Of a stretch of 64,000 nucleotides of DNA, positions 20,629-35,736 are shown in pieces. The notes below the pieces were generated by a model, which had not been told where the DNA came from, searched no databases, and worked only from the letters and a program-made list of their open reading frames with translations. The first letter of the stretch is position 1. Every line of letters begins with the position of its first letter. The position numbers and the translations under genes are program-made. Origin of the DNA: Sinohyriopsis cumingii (taxonomy: Eukaryota > Mollusca > Bivalvia > Unionida > Unionidae); assembly GCA_028554795.2 (NCBI GenBank), contig CM068831.1, forward strand, positions 38,933,144 through 38,997,143. The letters are read 5' to 3'.

Positions 20629-20644
20629 CCTTAAAGCTAAGGTT
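20627..20644. other. Short perfect stem-loop near the chosen unit boundary
   Basis: AACCTTA, a 4-base loop AAGC, then TAAGGTT. It recurs at 41261-41278 and 61902-61919, and the window's first bases are the same site cut by the window edge. Stems of 7 bp are common by chance in 20 kb, so no function is claimed. Confidence 0.4.
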
Positions 20645-23097
20645 AAAGATGACGTCCTTCTTTCAAAAACCCATCCATCAACGACAACTAGGATCAAAGT
20701 AAGCTTATTGCTGCGTGAATTATTCAAATGTAATGCATAGCGGCCTCAAACTCCGAGTCACTCTTAATGTGATACATTGTATGACTCTGTCTAATTATGT
20801 TTTTAATGATGCGAATAAACCACTTCTACATATATTAAGTTTATGGAGTGCTATTTCATACCAAACAAAGACATTTTGATCATGATTTAATGTTTCAAAA
20901 CTGTAGAATAAATATGTATTTAGCAACGTCAAAATGCTAAGAGTTAAAGACGCCCTTAAGTTTCTACACGTTGTTTTTCAAATCACTTTAGACACTCCTA
21001 GAACTAATTGGTCCTGATGCACAAACAAAGTTAAAGTCTAAAAGGATAGTGAATGTAAGAATTCAAAGAATTCGAGTGTATACAATCGTTATTGTTGCTT
21101 CTCCTTTATAATATTTGTACATTGCAGGTAGGAATATAATAAAATGCCGCGGAAGTGTATTACGATTTATATATGCACAGTAGAGACAGATGTACCAACC
21201 GCAGATCAGCAACGAAATGATAATTCTAAAACTCGTACGTTGATAGTGTTTGTGCTTTAGCGCAACCCTCACCTAGAATTATGTTGTGCAGTCAAGTTTC
21301 ATGATAAGAAATACACAGTCCGATGACACTTCTTTGTGCAGACAAAATGCGCTAATATCTAGTTTGGAGTTCTATTTTTCGACGTACATGGATATTGTCA
21401 ATTTGTTGCATAATGCATGCCATAACTAATAGTACATTGTACAGTGCTGTGCTTAAAACAGAAGTATACTAAAAGATGTAACGTTTCGTATTCAGCCGAT
21501 AATGTGGAGAAATTAAAAAAAAAAAAAAGCACTGTTGAATCTGAATCTAATGTTATGCATTCTGTCGCACACACACATACATTCTAAAATACAGCTTGAT
21601 ATTATCTACAAATTAAAAAAAAGGTCAGGCATTGGTCTTCTTCCAGTTTTAATAGTATTACCGTTGAAAAATAAAATGGCCCTATTTTGTACAATCGTGG
21701 AGTGCGCCAGCCAAGAATCGATTTCACGTGCATTTTGCAATAACCACTTTGTCTGCTGCAAAAAAAAATGTTTACATCTAAACTCCTCTCACCAAAAACT
21801 AAGATCCATAATTTTTAAACCATATTGCAAGTGTCCGCTTGAAACAGCAATTGAATTGTGCGCATCGAACTCATGATGAACAGATTATCCTAAGTTTTAA
21901 AATCGATCAGGTCAAACATCTTATTTTATTCAACTTTATACAAGATTATTAATTTAAAAAAAGTTCAAAATGTTATTATCAGTTTAGCGAATAACTTATG
22001 GATACATAGTATAAATGAGCAATACGTAGTAAAGATGAAAACAATGCATTCTCTTCTTTGATAACCAGCACGTAAAGAGAAAACTTGTATCGGAAATCAT
22101 ATCACCTCTAATGGTTAATACATACAGAAAATCGGAGAAAAGGGATGAAATTGTCTCAAAATTAATATAGCATTTTGTTCATATTGTATAATGTATAATT
22201 TCATTTCAGATTAGTACAGTGCAATATTCATTATCATTTACAAGTGTGACAACTAAATAAATCTTATTGATAATTTTTCTTTAAAAAGTAGGAAACCTTT
22301 CCTCACGGAAAATACATTATTAATTAAATACGTATTTATTAAAAATGGAATCAAAATGTTATATTTTTTCAATAAGTAACATAATGCTTTTCCTGAAAAG
22401 TGTTCCATGCCGAATATGTAGAGATCGAAGAACACAAGATTACAAAACACAAGATTACAGATAAGTTACTAAACATATTGGGTAATAGCAAAGTTATCAT
22501 ACAGAACGAAACTGGAAACATGACAATTGTTTTTCTTATTCCATGTATTCGACATCGAACTAGATCATCAGCCAATACATGTAGTTGTTGTAGAATAACG
22601 ATGAATACGACAGGTTACATAATATAACAAACTTAGGTATAGTGGATATCATCGTCATGGATATCGGACTACACATTTTGAACTGTTATCGTGGACACAG
22701 AGTGATTTAAGTTCACATAACTTTTCCAATTACAACTAATGTGTATGGCATGAGTGACTCACCCATACTACATTCTTCAAGGTTTCGCATTTGTGGGCTT
22801 CATAGAAGAAAAGCTTGAATTGTTCCTCAGAGGTGGCATTGTGGCGTATCACCTTAGATATACGGTCAAGGACTTTGATGAGTTTCGTTTTGGCCAAGAC
22901 GAATATTTCGTCCTGTCTTTCAAATAATTGAGCTTTGACAAGTAATAAAATTTCCAGTCACATAAACCAGATTGCATCCTAAAGCAGTTTTGCATGATGG
23001 CTGCAAATCTTCCGCCAGATCATTAATATTTGGGTACAGCTATATATTATAATTCCTCTATGGAGTATTATGAACCATTCATGTCGAAGCTATGATA

Positions 23098-23952
23098 AAA
23101 ACATTACAATATGCATTCGTCTTGTCTCTGATTATAAAGCACTAACAAACAATGCCACCTCTGAGGAACAATTCAAGCTATATCATGCTTATGTGTTTTG
23201 GCCAATCCCGTCCCTATAAATAATTTAAGTGACACAGGAGCTTCTGAGAGTCTTTATTATCAGGTACTTCTTCTAATGAGTGTTCTTATTCAGGGAGAAA
23301 AGTGCGGCTTTGTTAATATTCACTCTATTGTGTAATTTTGTCATCAGACTTAGTCTTCGGACCCGTGACAGTCGGAACAGTGTTTTACCCGTTGAGGGCA
23401 TTTGTTTATCACTTGGCAACGACCCAGCTAGACAAAAGGTTGTGGTTAATTCACTTGTAATTGACAAGACTTGTTTGGATCAGAAAGTCGATCCAACTGA
23501 AAAAGAATTCTCTGTTTTATACCCAGCTTGTGCAGTTACCAGAGAAGAAAGCTTTTGAGAATGATATTGATAAGGAAAGTATTTCTTTATCTGACACATG
23601 TATTGATAAGGCTTTTGATGAGGTCACTTCACTCCTTGTTTGGATCAATCAAAAGGTATTGATCCCAGTTAAACTACTCATTTTCTTTTCTAAAAAGGGT
23701 GACAAACGACAATCACGGGTCATCGAATACGAAAAAGATCATAAGATCTTTTTGTTTCAAATGGCCATTAGTGAAACTGAAGCCACTGAAGTTCATGTCT
23801 GTTATTTCATTAAAAATGGAAGTCTTATTAGAAAATGGATACCTGCAAATGGAACACATAAGCATGATATAGCTTGAATTGTTCCTCAGAGGTGGCATTG
23901 TTTGTTAGTGCTTTATAATCAGAGACAAGACGAATGCATATTGTAATGTTTT
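23098..23952. repeat. 100-bp inverted repeat, arms 23098-23197 and 23853-23952 (copy 2)
   Basis: Same fold-back as in copy 1, with both arms unchanged. The duplication therefore predates the amplification of the 20.6-kb unit. Confidence 0.9.
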
Positions 23953-24289
23953 GTATTGAACTGTAGTTCCGAAGTTTTACAGACAGGAAATACTTTGTCT
24001 GGCCCATGAAACTCATTTGGCTGGTCATTTTGGGATTAATAAGACTTATCAGAATATCTTGACTCACTTTTATTGGCCAAAAATCAAAAATGATGTTTGT
24101 AAATACTGTTGATATTGTCATACTTATTAAATGGTAGGAAAATACAATCAGAAGATATTTATGGCTCCTATTCATGCACTGTAAGTTGCACGACTGATTC
24201 CACTGGGAGTTGATGTCTGGGGTCTAAGAAAGGGAATGTATTTGATACATTCACTAACAAATATGGCACTTGATGATATTCTGTCTTTT
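23198..24289 (+). mobile_element. Degraded Ty3/Gypsy-type pol fragment, copy 2
   Basis: The protease motif DTGAS lies at 23231-23245 and the integrase zinc domain at about 23966-24127. It differs from copy 1 by one base near 23337 (Lys to Asn in the frame 23280-23558). Confidence 0.8.
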
Positions 24290-25913
24290 GCCTAATTCGA
24301 TGGCATCGACGACATGCATTAGTCCACAACTACAAATTTAAACGACGTTTGGAGCGATGCTCAAAGAAAGGCAACTTAAGATAATATATGGCTCGTGTAT
24401 TCTGTATTGATACTGTGATTGTATCCTACGATTATTTTGAATATTATCTGCCATGAAAATACAAATTAACAGGTCACAAACATTTAAGAAAACTAAAACT
24501 GCTTTAGCTGACAACTGATATCGTAATATATTGTTGGATATATGATCCAACGACTGAAATGAGCTAATGCAGCTATAAATTCGATACAGTACACATAAAT
24601 CCCTCTTGGCTTGCTTCACATCCCGACCCAGTTAGGTCACGCATTTAAAATGAAATAATCCGATAGACGAATGAAAAGCATTCTAGACGAGATGAAAATG
24701 TTGACAAAATATATGCACACTTGTATAGAAAACAAAGTCGAAAATAATATTTATTAAGGCACGCTGAAACAAGTCCACAAGTAACGACAAGGCACCAAAC
24801 ATGTATGCACTAGTAATGTTTGAAAGTTTAACTCTGCATTAGTCTAATGTCGTTATTTGTCCGTAAACAATTTTATTGTTAGTATTCTTGAGGCTTCAAT
24901 TTGTATCAGATTATGAGCAATATTTATTTATAAGCTTTTATTGCAAAGTCATCAAAGACGAACAATAAACGACTAATAAATATGCACAATCACTAGACTT
25001 TATATAGTCTGACTGGCAAGGCATCCTTTCTCTCCTTAGGTTGTATTTCAAACATGATTGCAATTTTATTAGTGTGGCTCATTTGACAAACTCTGTAATC
25101 TCCGTCATTATCAGTTGTATCAGTTGTCTATACATATAATCTTGAGCTTTAAGGACCAAATTGTCGAGGACACTTAAGAGACGCTTTAGCATGAAAATAC
25201 ACGACTTTTATTAACCCTTTGGTCGTAAACGTGCGCTGTAACGAGCTACTAAACACGCTCATGGCATGACTTGAGATGGCTTCTTCCAGGGAAACTAACA
25301 AAGTTTGAATATTTCTTTCATTCGTCTTCGTGTGATTGTATTTACATTTTAGGGATAGGAAGGTAACAGGAAATATTAAGACAAAAGAGAAGTGTGCTTT
25401 CGAGAGCAAGATGTTTAAAGTACATGTGTTAATGTGTGTGCAAATTATAGACCAAATTCAATAATCTTCGGAACCATGGAGACAAAGGAAAAGCTGTTCA
25501 GTAATGAAGATGCTGTATAAGCAGAAACGGATAGCCATAATTATGAAGACTTTTTTTTAAAAAAATCTGAATGTATTAAACATTAAAAGCATCATCCTTG
25601 ATTCATCCTGCAATCAGATCAGAAGTGTTTGAAAAAGCGATAATAAACAATGAAAGCACATTTTCTCATTACCTTCAATAGGTGGAATGTAGGAAAATAT
25701 TGTGGGAAAACCCGCCAAGCAAGCAAGTCAAACTTTAATTCTCTGGCAACTTGATCAGTAGACGCCCGGATAAAATAATTTAATTAGTATCATAATGTAT
25801 ATTTTATGAAAAATTACTTGGTTGGAGTAAGATGTTGAATTTGTTACCTTATCGAGACTAAAAATGTGTGTGTGGTTTGTATTTCAGAAGTAGAGTTACT
25901 AATTGTTCAGTCA

Positions 25914-25914
25914 T

Positions 25915-25945
<31 letters not shown>

Positions 25946-28900
25946 TAATAATAATGACTTTGTATAGCGCCTAATTTTTAGAAGCTCTAAGCGCTTTACA
26001 ACATTAGATAACACATACAAGATTTTAAAAAAACATAATGATATGATTAACACAAACACCATAAAATTAGAAAACATAGAAAAAACATGCGGAGAATATT
26101 TAAGGTAGCAAACATTATTAGGTCTTTAAGTTTAATCTTGCAGTCGAAATAAGTGTTTTGAGAGCACTATTGAATGTGATCACTGTGTCTTTGTGTCTAA
26201 GTTCATTGGGCAATTCATTCCACGTTGCTGGGCCCTGGTATGCAAAAGAACGCTGTCCATATGACTTTGTTTTCATAGCGGGAATAACGAGTATACGATT
26301 GTCAGAAGAGGAGCGTAAGTATCTTGCTGGTGTGTACACATGGGTGAGGTCGCATAGGTATGTTGGACTAGAGTCCGTCAGTGAAAAGAAGCACAGAGAA
26401 CAATTTTGTGTTTGATTCTGGATCGAATGGATAGCCAGTGTAGGGTACAGAGCAGCGGGGAGGTGTGCTGTGATCGTGGTACTCTAAGTATGATCCGAGC
26501 AGCTGTGTTTTGAACTTTTTGAAATTTTTGAAATAGATATTGTGATGAACCAGACAGAACTGAGTTACAATAATCCAGTCTTGAAAGTACTAATGAACAC
26601 ACAAGTGTTTTAGTGGCATCAACTGAAAGATATTTGCGAATGGAGCTGATGCGTCTCAGCTCAAGATATGCAGCCTTGCATATGTTCATGACATGTTGGT
26701 GCAATGTGAGAGTACTGTCCAGAGTAACACCTAGGTTTCGTACTGATTGTGTGAATTTAATGTTGGTGTTGCTGATATTTATTGTTTGAGGTAAAGGATG
26801 TGAATGAGAACGTCTTTGTGTTGTAATCAGAATGGCCTCAGTTTTATCATCATTCATCTGCAGCTCGTTACATGTCATTCATGATTTCATATCAGAAATG
26901 CACCTCTCTACACCTTGGATGGTAGCATCAACTTCAGTTGGGTGGCTAGATTTTTATATTTGGGTGTCATCAGCGTACAATTGGTGAGATACTGGATGAT
27001 GATCTATGACACTTGAGAGCGGAAGAGTGTATAAAATGAAGATAACAGTTCCCTTGTGGAACACCACAACATGGATCAACTGTGCATGGGGTGTATTCCA
27101 TTTGCAGACACAATTTGTGTCCTGTTGACCAAGTAGGACTTGAACCACGGTAAGGATGTTATCATGAATGCCAAATACATGCTGAAGACCGTGAAGTAAA
27201 ATATCATGGTCTATTGTGTCAAATATTGTAGAAGTGTTCTCCATGGTATAGCAGTGTTGGGGACCAGCTTCGCACTGCTAAAAATCAAGGAGGGTGAGAA
27301 CTGTAATCTTTCTGCTATCCAAAGCAGAGAGAATGTCATTAACTACTTTTAGAAGAGTAGTTTCAGTACTGTGGCAAGGGAGATATGCAGATTGTACATT
27401 GCTAAGAAGACTATTTTGAAGTCAGATGAGAACCAAGCTGGGATAGAACAACCTTTTCTAAGATTTTTGATATGAATGGGAGATTAGAATCTGGGCGATA
27501 GTTCTTTAAATCGTTATGGTCTAGTGTTGGTTTCTTCAGCAGAGGCTTTACAATGGCAGTTTTGAAAAATGATGGGTATTCCCCTGATGAGAGAGAGGTA
27601 TTAATAACATCAGTAACATCTAAGCACTAAAGCCCCAGTGATGTTGGAATTGGATCAAGTTCACATGACTTAGGTGCACTCGTCATCAGGATTGTACGTA
27701 CGAAATCCATAGAGACAGGTTCACATGCCGTTAATGGTTGCCGCTCAAATTCTGTATCGCAACTGTATGGTGACGACGAGTCAATTGAAATTGTGGTGTA
27801 AAGTTTATCTCTAATGGTTTGTACTTTGTCACGGAAGAAATTTGCAAAGAGAGAAGGTATTTGGAAGTGGTGTAGATTTGTTCCTCTGCCATTAGCTTCT
27901 TAGTAATCTCGATGAGCTCTTTGCAGTTGGAACTTTCCATGATCTTAGTAGTGTAGTGGGCTGATTTCGCTGCATGGACTATATTTGTGACATTCTTCTC
28001 TTTTAGCAGTGCGAAGCTGGTCCCCAACACTGCTATACCATGGAGAACACTTCTGAATTGATACTCTGCACTTGGTAGCTGGGGCATGTTTGTCGAGCAA
28101 TGAACGCAGACAGTTATCGAGTTGTTCTGCGGTAGGAGGTAAGCAAGTTGTGAGGTTAGCTTGGATGTCGTGCATTAGTTTGGTTCTATTTATCATACAG
28201 AGATTTCTCTTAGTAGCAGATAAAGGTGGAGGGTTAGGGACTGATACGTCAAGATGGCATATAATGCAGAGGTGATGTGATGCAAAGTTCATAGGATACC
28301 AGGGAGGACCGTAGAATGTTATCATCAGGTCTATGAAGAATCCAGTCTAAAATGTGACCATGTTTATGGGTGGGTTGGTTAACTGGGTGGGTTGGTTAAC
28401 TGACTGTTTGAGATTGAAGCCATTAATGGAATCTATGAGTTTTGATGTGTTTGGGTTCCCGGAACAGTCAAAGTGAAAATTGAAATCTCCAAGAATAATC
28501 AGGTTGCCACCTATAGAATTTCCATACTCCAGAAGATTCGGAAACTGCTCCAAAAAGTGAGATTCAGTCATCTTGTTTTTTCTACTAGGAGGAGGGCAGT
28601 ATAGGCAGAAAATATGGACTGACCTTTGCTCCAGTGTGAGTGTGGTTTGGACTAGTTCCAACAATGTGTGGTCGAAATTGAATGTTGTGGTGTGGTTAAG
28701 ACGTTTGATCATGGAGTTCTTTGTGATGATAGCAATTCCAATTACGCATGAGTTACGTGGAAACGACCTGATGGAGTAACCAGTGGGTGTTAGATCCGCA
28801 CACTTGGGCTCATTTCCTGATGTTTTTAGCCATGTTTCTGTCAGGAAAAAGACGTCAATATTCTGGTCGTTGATAAAATTAACTATTCTGTGCGCTTTTG

Positions 28901-29278
28901 CGGTGGTCCTACTTTTCGGGCATTGAACAATGCAATTCGCAGAGGTATCTCTCGGATAGTTGACACGAAGGTTGACGAATTAATAGGGATTTTAATTAGG
29001 TTATCTAAATTAACAGTCGAATTTTTAAATTGTCGAGCCGGAAAGGGCATAAGGGAGATAACTGGAATACTTCTTCCTGTTCTACGCCGGCCAACTTTGA
29101 AACAACTTTTCTCTTTTCGCTTCTTTTTACATTTAGGTAATGATGGATGCAGTCCCAGTTCGTTTAGTCTAGAGCACAATGTAGTGTGGAGAGCCAAGGA
29201 GTGGTCATTTAAAGCAATTAATGAGGGTCCATCAAAGCATAAACGGGTTGACTGGTGAGTATCACGTGATGGCGGTTT
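25914..29278 (-). mobile_element. CR1/L2-group LINE, minus strand, copy 2
   Basis: Endonuclease pieces at 28347-28903, linker at 27731-28325, RT and C-terminal pieces at 26118-27718, (ATT)n tail at 25914-25958. The breaks are the same as in copy 1. One base near 27729 and one near 28815 are private to this copy. Confidence 0.9.
27230..28054. repeat. 54-bp inverted repeat, arms 27230-27283 and 28001-28054 (copy 2)
   Basis: Same as copy 1, both arms still perfectly complementary. Confidence 0.9.
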
Positions 29279-29507
29279 GTTCAAATGGAAGTTGTAGTAG
29301 TGGAGCAAGACAGCTGAGAAAAAGTCTAATTGTTCTCGTTTCCAAAACAAGGAGATGAAGAAACACATACGAACTGAACAGCCAATACATAATGAACACA
29401 GAAACGCAGACGAAGACAGCCACCGAGCACAAATATCATGAAAACGGCACAAAAACGGAACAGCTGCATCAAGCCGGTTAAGCAATAGCGGCCATCTTTG
29501 TGATATC

Positions 29508-29783
29508 ACTAATATGTATACAGCATGACAGTTTATCGTGTTATCTAGCATTGGGGCATCATGCCACAGACATGTATTATGTCCCACCCAGTCACATTAT
29601 CCTGACACCAGACCAACCAGTCCTAACACTAACTTCTTAACGCTGAGCATCTTGCAGGGCAGATGCTAGTACCGTCTCTGCTAGTACCGTATCTGGTATG
29701 ACTCGGCCGCAATTCCAACTCACGACCTCCGGCGCCGAGGAGGACGCTCTAACCACAATGCCACCGGAGAGGTCCCCGAGAGT
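29508..29783 (-). mobile_element. tRNA-derived SINE, minus strand, copy 2
   Basis: Identical to the copy 1 SINE, with the A-box and B-box-like head near 29695-29780. Confidence 0.7.
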
Positions 29784-29857
29784 AAATAAGTCACTATATA
29801 TAATGGGCAGTTCTATAGATCTATGGTTAAAATAATGCAATGATAGCACGTCATCAC

Positions 29858-32093
29858 TGGGTGGATGTCTTTATCGATGAATTCGACAGCCAGGGTGGAA
29901 GGCCTCCAAAATGAGCTTCATGACCAGGGCGTCACAAATAATATCGGTGGACTTCGGCTGTGATCATCCAGTCAGGAGTGGAATGAACTCCTCCAGGCTG
30001 TATCTTGCCCTTAACACACCACGTGAAGACATCTAGCATATCGGATCGGTCACATCCCGGGTCAGCAGTGACCTCACCTGCCGCTGCACACCAGGACGAA
30101 AGTGACAAGCATGGTGCACCCACTGTCAAATTCAATGGAGAGACAACATCATTATCGGTACATGGAACGTTTGAACAGTGAGAGATATGGAAAATTAGAA
30201 AAGACTTAGACATGAGTTAGAAAAGGCACTACTGTATCATTATTGGTCTCTGCTACGTGGCTAGATTAAAACTTTGGCGAAATAAGAACAGAAGAAGGAC
30301 ATAAGCTTCGCTTCAGCCGATGAGGGACAAACACAATCATGGCGTTGTATTTCTTGTGAACAGCATAATGTGTTGCTGCCCAGTCTCAAACAGACTTATT
30401 ACCATCCGTCCGAGGGCGGCTCCCTTTTAATATCACAATTATATTGTGTACCGACGCCTAACTATGATGAAAGCGAACTGTAGAATGTTATAATCAACTG
30501 CAAGATGTCATTGACAAATCGCCCCCCAAAAAAAGATTCGGTTTGTACAAGGAGACTGGAATGCAAAGGTAGGAGTTGATTCACAGACAAACTGGCAAAG
30601 GATTTGTGGACCCTTCTGCAATGTAGAGACAAATGAAAGTGGACTCAGGCTTTTGGACATTGCCGCCTACAACAATCTTGTGCTAACCATCACGTTCGGC
30701 CCTCACAAAGGATATTGAAGATGGGCCTGGCACGGTCCAAACGGACAATATCACAACCAGACCGACTCCATCTTGGTGACAAGACGATTCAGCACGGGAC
30801 TGAATATCGCAATAACGCAACGTTTCCCATGAGCAGATATTGGAATTGATCATGATATATTAAAAGTGATCAAAACGCCGTACCAACCAAGAATAACCAA
30901 TAAGTACGAGAAAAGCACAGGAGTCTAGATAGAAAGACAATGCTTTGAAATCCAAGACAGTCAAAGCAGAGACGTTAGCACGATGGATACCAGCTGGTGA
31001 AAGATCTCACATATCTTAAACAAGTACCACCATCCAAGACAAGTCAGGAAAATGGCCCACAGAAGATCAAGAGATCCTCAAACAATTGGCAGAATACTGC
31101 TCACAATTTTACAATTATAAAACCCAAGGAGACCCAACAGTATTAAAGCACCTTCCAGCAAAATAAATTGATGACAACACCATTCTTCGTGAGCAAGGAG
31201 AAACTGCAGTTAGGTCAGTAAAGACAGAAAATTCAGCTGGCGTTGACAACATGCCAGCAGAACTCATTCAAATAGGAAGAGAAAAGATAGTCACTGTCCT
31301 AAAAACAATCTGCAACAAGTTATTGCAGACAGTAGAATGACCCAAAACATGTACTCAACCTTTGGTCATCGTGCTCCCCAAGAAAGGAAACCTGCAGTTA
31401 TTTCAAAACCACAACACCGTCAGTCTGATCAGCCGCCCAAGCGAAGTCATGCTGAAGACGAAAGACTCAAGCAGAGACTTTTTTGCTGAAGAGCAAGCAG
31501 GTTTTCGAGAAATAAGGAGCATAAAGAAACAAATATTCAATATCAGACTCCTTTGAGAGAAACACTTTTAGCATCAGCAAAATCTGTACCATGCCATCAA
31601 AGCTTTCAAGAAGGTCGAACAACAGTTGGAAGTCAAACAGGGTTGCATACTGCCACATACACTCCTCAGCAATGTTTTGGAAAGGATCGGAGGAAGAACA
31701 ACCACCAAACTTCGCTTTACAGATGATAGTGATGGATTAACAGGAGATAAAAAAGAAGTACTTTCTGACTTGGGTGACAAACAACACCAATGGTACCAGT
31801 GCAGAAATAAAAGTACTTAGACAGAAGCTGGAAACAGTCACAAGTTTCAGGTACTTGTGAGCTATTATGAAAGATGAGGACTCAAAACTAGAATTACTTA
31901 GCAGGATTGCCCGGACAACAGCAGCAATAACAAGCTTGAGGCCAATATGGAAGGATACAAACATTGCTATTGCTTCCATTGACACTCACATCAGATCTAC
32001 AGAACAGGATTCATTGAAATGAGATGCTTCCGCAAGATCTTCGGAATCGCATACATTGACCATGTATCTAACGCTCAGATAGGCAGAAAATAA
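29858..32093 (+). mobile_element. Degraded RTE-like LINE, plus strand, copy 2
   Basis: Same pieces as copy 1. One difference near 31478 changes Ile to Phe in the frame 31362-31556, a state shared with copy 3. Confidence 0.82.
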
Positions 32094-33390
32094 AAAAAAT
32101 AAAAAATCTCGCGCCAAATTAGTAAGGTATCGATTTATATTGAACAAAATCACGGCCATTTTTACAAAGGCGTATATAAGGAAATGTTTGTTTGGCTGAA
32201 TGACATAAGTGCATAATGTGGTGTATTGAATGCATAGTTTTGGCTATAAAATATAATTAAATTTTGCTAGTACACTTTGGAGTGCGATAATCACTAGTAT
32301 TAAGCAGAAGTGAATGCCTCAGGACTACCTTCTTTCTTACAATTTACTACTGTTTGCATAATATTCAGGAATACAATATTCCTTAAGAAAATTATATTAG
32401 ATATTTATACCGGAAATGTTGTTATCCACGTTTTCTAACATGAGACATTACAGAAAATTCTCAGATAGTATTGACAGATTGTGTTATGTAAGAGCTATAT
32501 TCAATTCATATAGGATGAATCTCTCAATAATAATATTTGGCGAATTCAACCGCATTTTCTAAAGAAAATGCTAGGCACCACAAACTGCACGTTCCTTGGT
32601 GAATACATAATGATACACATTTCCTGAAACAACGTAGATGTTACGTATTTTATACTACGGGATTAGTTAGATCTAGACTGGGGATAAACTATAGTTTTCT
32701 TAATACATAATATTTCCTTAGGTGCGATCACTTCTAAATATTATGCGAATTTGTTTCAATAAAAAAAACGAAATTCGAAATTGCTTTGTCTATTTGTCTT
32801 AACCAAAACATCAGGAAATAGTACTACTATGGCTACTGATACAACTGCTACGACAACTACCACTATTATAACTCAAAGTGCATTAGAAAATGCTACTTCT
32901 ACTACAGTTGCTAAATTCCTAAATCATGCACTCATGCTACCATTACTGCAGCGACTACTACTGCTGCAACAATCAATATTAATAATACTAATATTACTAT
33001 AAGCAAACACATAAAATATTGCACGTTATATTTATTCATGTGTTCAGAAATATATTCCAGGTTTTCTCTTTGGAATATTCATATCTTGTTTACACTGTGT
33101 TAGGAGATTAGATCATGTTCAATATAGTGGCATTTTGCAACACCAGATTAAATAATAAGTTCAAAATATATATATACACAATATTAAATTTTATAATTGT
33201 CTTTACTTTATATAATTTATGTTTGATTTTTTTCAGACGTAATGTCTTTATTATCAGAATATAATGGTAAAATACGACATTTTACGTTTTCTTTGTTTAT
33301 TGTATCACCCAATGAGTACTGATTTTTATTTTCAAATACACGAAATATTGCATTAAATTCAGTCCAATTCATTTGTAATTAGTAGCACTT

Positions 33391-33506
33391 GAATAATAAT
33401 AATAATAATAATACTAACAAAAATAATAATAATAATAATAAAACAGCATTAAAAGTACTACTACTACTATTGGTACTACTGCTACTACTGTTACTAATAA
33501 TAATAT
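33391..33506. repeat. AAT/ACT microsatellite, copy 2
   Basis: Two AAT units longer than in copy 1 and equal to copy 3. Confidence 0.9.
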
Positions 33507-35627
33507 TATCTAAGAAGATAGTTAATAGTCTTGCAGTGGAACCACTATATATGTGATCAGCAAAATCTCCAGGATTAGTGAATACATAAAACAGACGTAC
33601 ACTGCACCAAAAATGTGCACCAAATACACAGCTCATTAAAATATTTGTAGAGTTATAATTTTGCAGAAGACTAAATATTAAGTGCTGGCTTATAATCGTT
33701 TCCATTTAACTGTACTAGTTCAAGCCAACTATTTTCCTAACATAGTACTGTAGCGTCATATGCGGTAGTTAGTTTTATACTCAATATTTATAACATCATA
33801 TGCCGTATTTCCACTATGATGCTGATAAAAGTAATTGATATATTTCCTGAAATCCTTGATCCCAAATCAGATTAAGATACAAAAAAATGAATAGGTTTCC
33901 CGAAATCTTTGATTCCCAAACATGTATGTATATTTCAATTTTTTTTAATAAAAAAATCCAATGCAAACAAATGCCGATAATTCAGCGCAACTAGTTTCGC
34001 ATTTTATGTATGTATCTTCAGGCACAACATCTTTTGAAATAAATAGATGACGTCTTTATATTTTAAAATATGGTCACATTCTATCAAAATAACAGTAGTA
34101 ACGGGAGAGTTATTATCACTTCCAAACGAGCAATAGAAACAACAGAAGTCGGACTTAGGCGCACATATAAATTTAGCCAGTTAAAGCTGATGTTGTAATG
34201 TCTATAAGTGTGTCAAAACAAATACCTTCACGTCCTTTTCTGGGTCTTTAGTATCTGTTAGAAAAGAAACACTACTCAGTGATTGCCAAATTATGTTAAA
34301 CCATACATTCATTTCCCCAACGGTCGATGGTTTGTGTGTTTGAGTGTGTTTAAGTAACGTATCCATAATATGAGAAAATAAGACAGATGGACACATAAGT
34401 TTCCTTGGAATAGTTTCCTTTGAATCACAATGCAAATGTCATAACACATCACCAAATTCCATTTTGTCTTTCTTATAATGTCTGTCTCTACCTTTCATTC
34501 TCTTCGCATGCATTTTATTCCCTCTTCATTCTCTTTCTGTTACCTTAACGTCTTGTGTCTAAGACGGGTTTGTATCTTTCTGTTTCTAATTTTGAAGAGT
34601 TCTCAACTTCTCGCTTCTTGTGCTTCTTTTTAATAAGCCTTTCAGAAGACCAGTGTCCTGTAACCTGACAATGATAATACATATTTCTACCTTTGTTCAA
34701 TTTTCTCTTGTTCTTTCTTTTCATTCAGATGTCGCATCTATTGTGACATTTGCTTCCAGAGCCCGATGTCAGATCTCGCATCAATCGTGACTTTTATTTC
34801 CAGACGAATTGTCCGTATTCTTATTTTAAGTATTCTTCGAATAACTATCTGTAAATCATAGAGGGTCGACTTAATTTCACTCTTCCATATTTTCCTTCTT
34901 CACAGTCGGAACGCAGATTTAATGTATCTGAGGCAACAGAAAGAGAATTTCACCAGCCAAAATTCCTAAAACTTGTATTAATCTATCCACACTCACGGTA
35001 GTCAGTTGTCAGCAGTATCAAACAACAATGACTACCAAAGCAACATCAACCGGTAATGAAATTGGACTTAGCTTGAGACATTTATAGCTAATAATACCAA
35101 GTCAATAAGTATATAAAGTGTGTTTTTCATGCATAGAAGATGTGAGTGCGTGCGTATAAATTAGTCAAATATAATGTTGTAATCAAATTAAAATGATCTC
35201 CATAGTCCAGCGAGATCGTGGACGTAGATGCCAAGTGGTGACATAGACGACGACTTTCCTTGTTTTTGTCCCACGTGCTAACTAAATGTTTAACGCAAGA
35301 ACATGCCAGCGATGTCGACGATGTGGTGCGTGAAATGAATCAACGTACACTACCTCCTCGGCCACAAGACAAAGAGAATCCTGATCCAGCAAAGATAAAG
35401 TCGCTCAGAAACTCCAGAAAATTATTATCATATTTGATAGAGATGCAAAACCTGACCTGACCTGCAGCTAAATTTGACCTGCATCAAATGTGCACCAATG
35501 CTTACACCTACAAGATGAAATTTGCAAGAGGTCTTATTCATGTCTGAAGTGCCACCCTAGAAAACAGCAGATTTAATTACAGACTTGTGTGAATCCATCT
35601 TAGTTACAACAAAATTGCAGTGCCAAG

Positions 35628-35736
35628 CTAAAGAGGCCAACCCGGGTTTTTCCTCCACCATTAATACTGGCCGCTATGTGTGCTAAAATATGGCGTTAAA
35701 CCCTACAACAACAACAACAACAACTAAAGAGGCCAA
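35628..35736 (+). mobile_element. SINE-type retroposon tail with target-site duplication, copy 2
   Basis: Identical to copy 1, flanked by CTAAAGAGGCCAA on both sides. Confidence 0.85.

Noticed and set aside
20627-20644. Stem-loop as a replication or recombination signal at the unit junction
   Set aside because: The unit boundary is set by the window edge and is arbitrary; a 7-bp stem is expected by chance.
25149-25409. 86-codon minus frame present only in copies 2 and 3
   Set aside because: Created by one base change relative to copy 1; no family resemblance.
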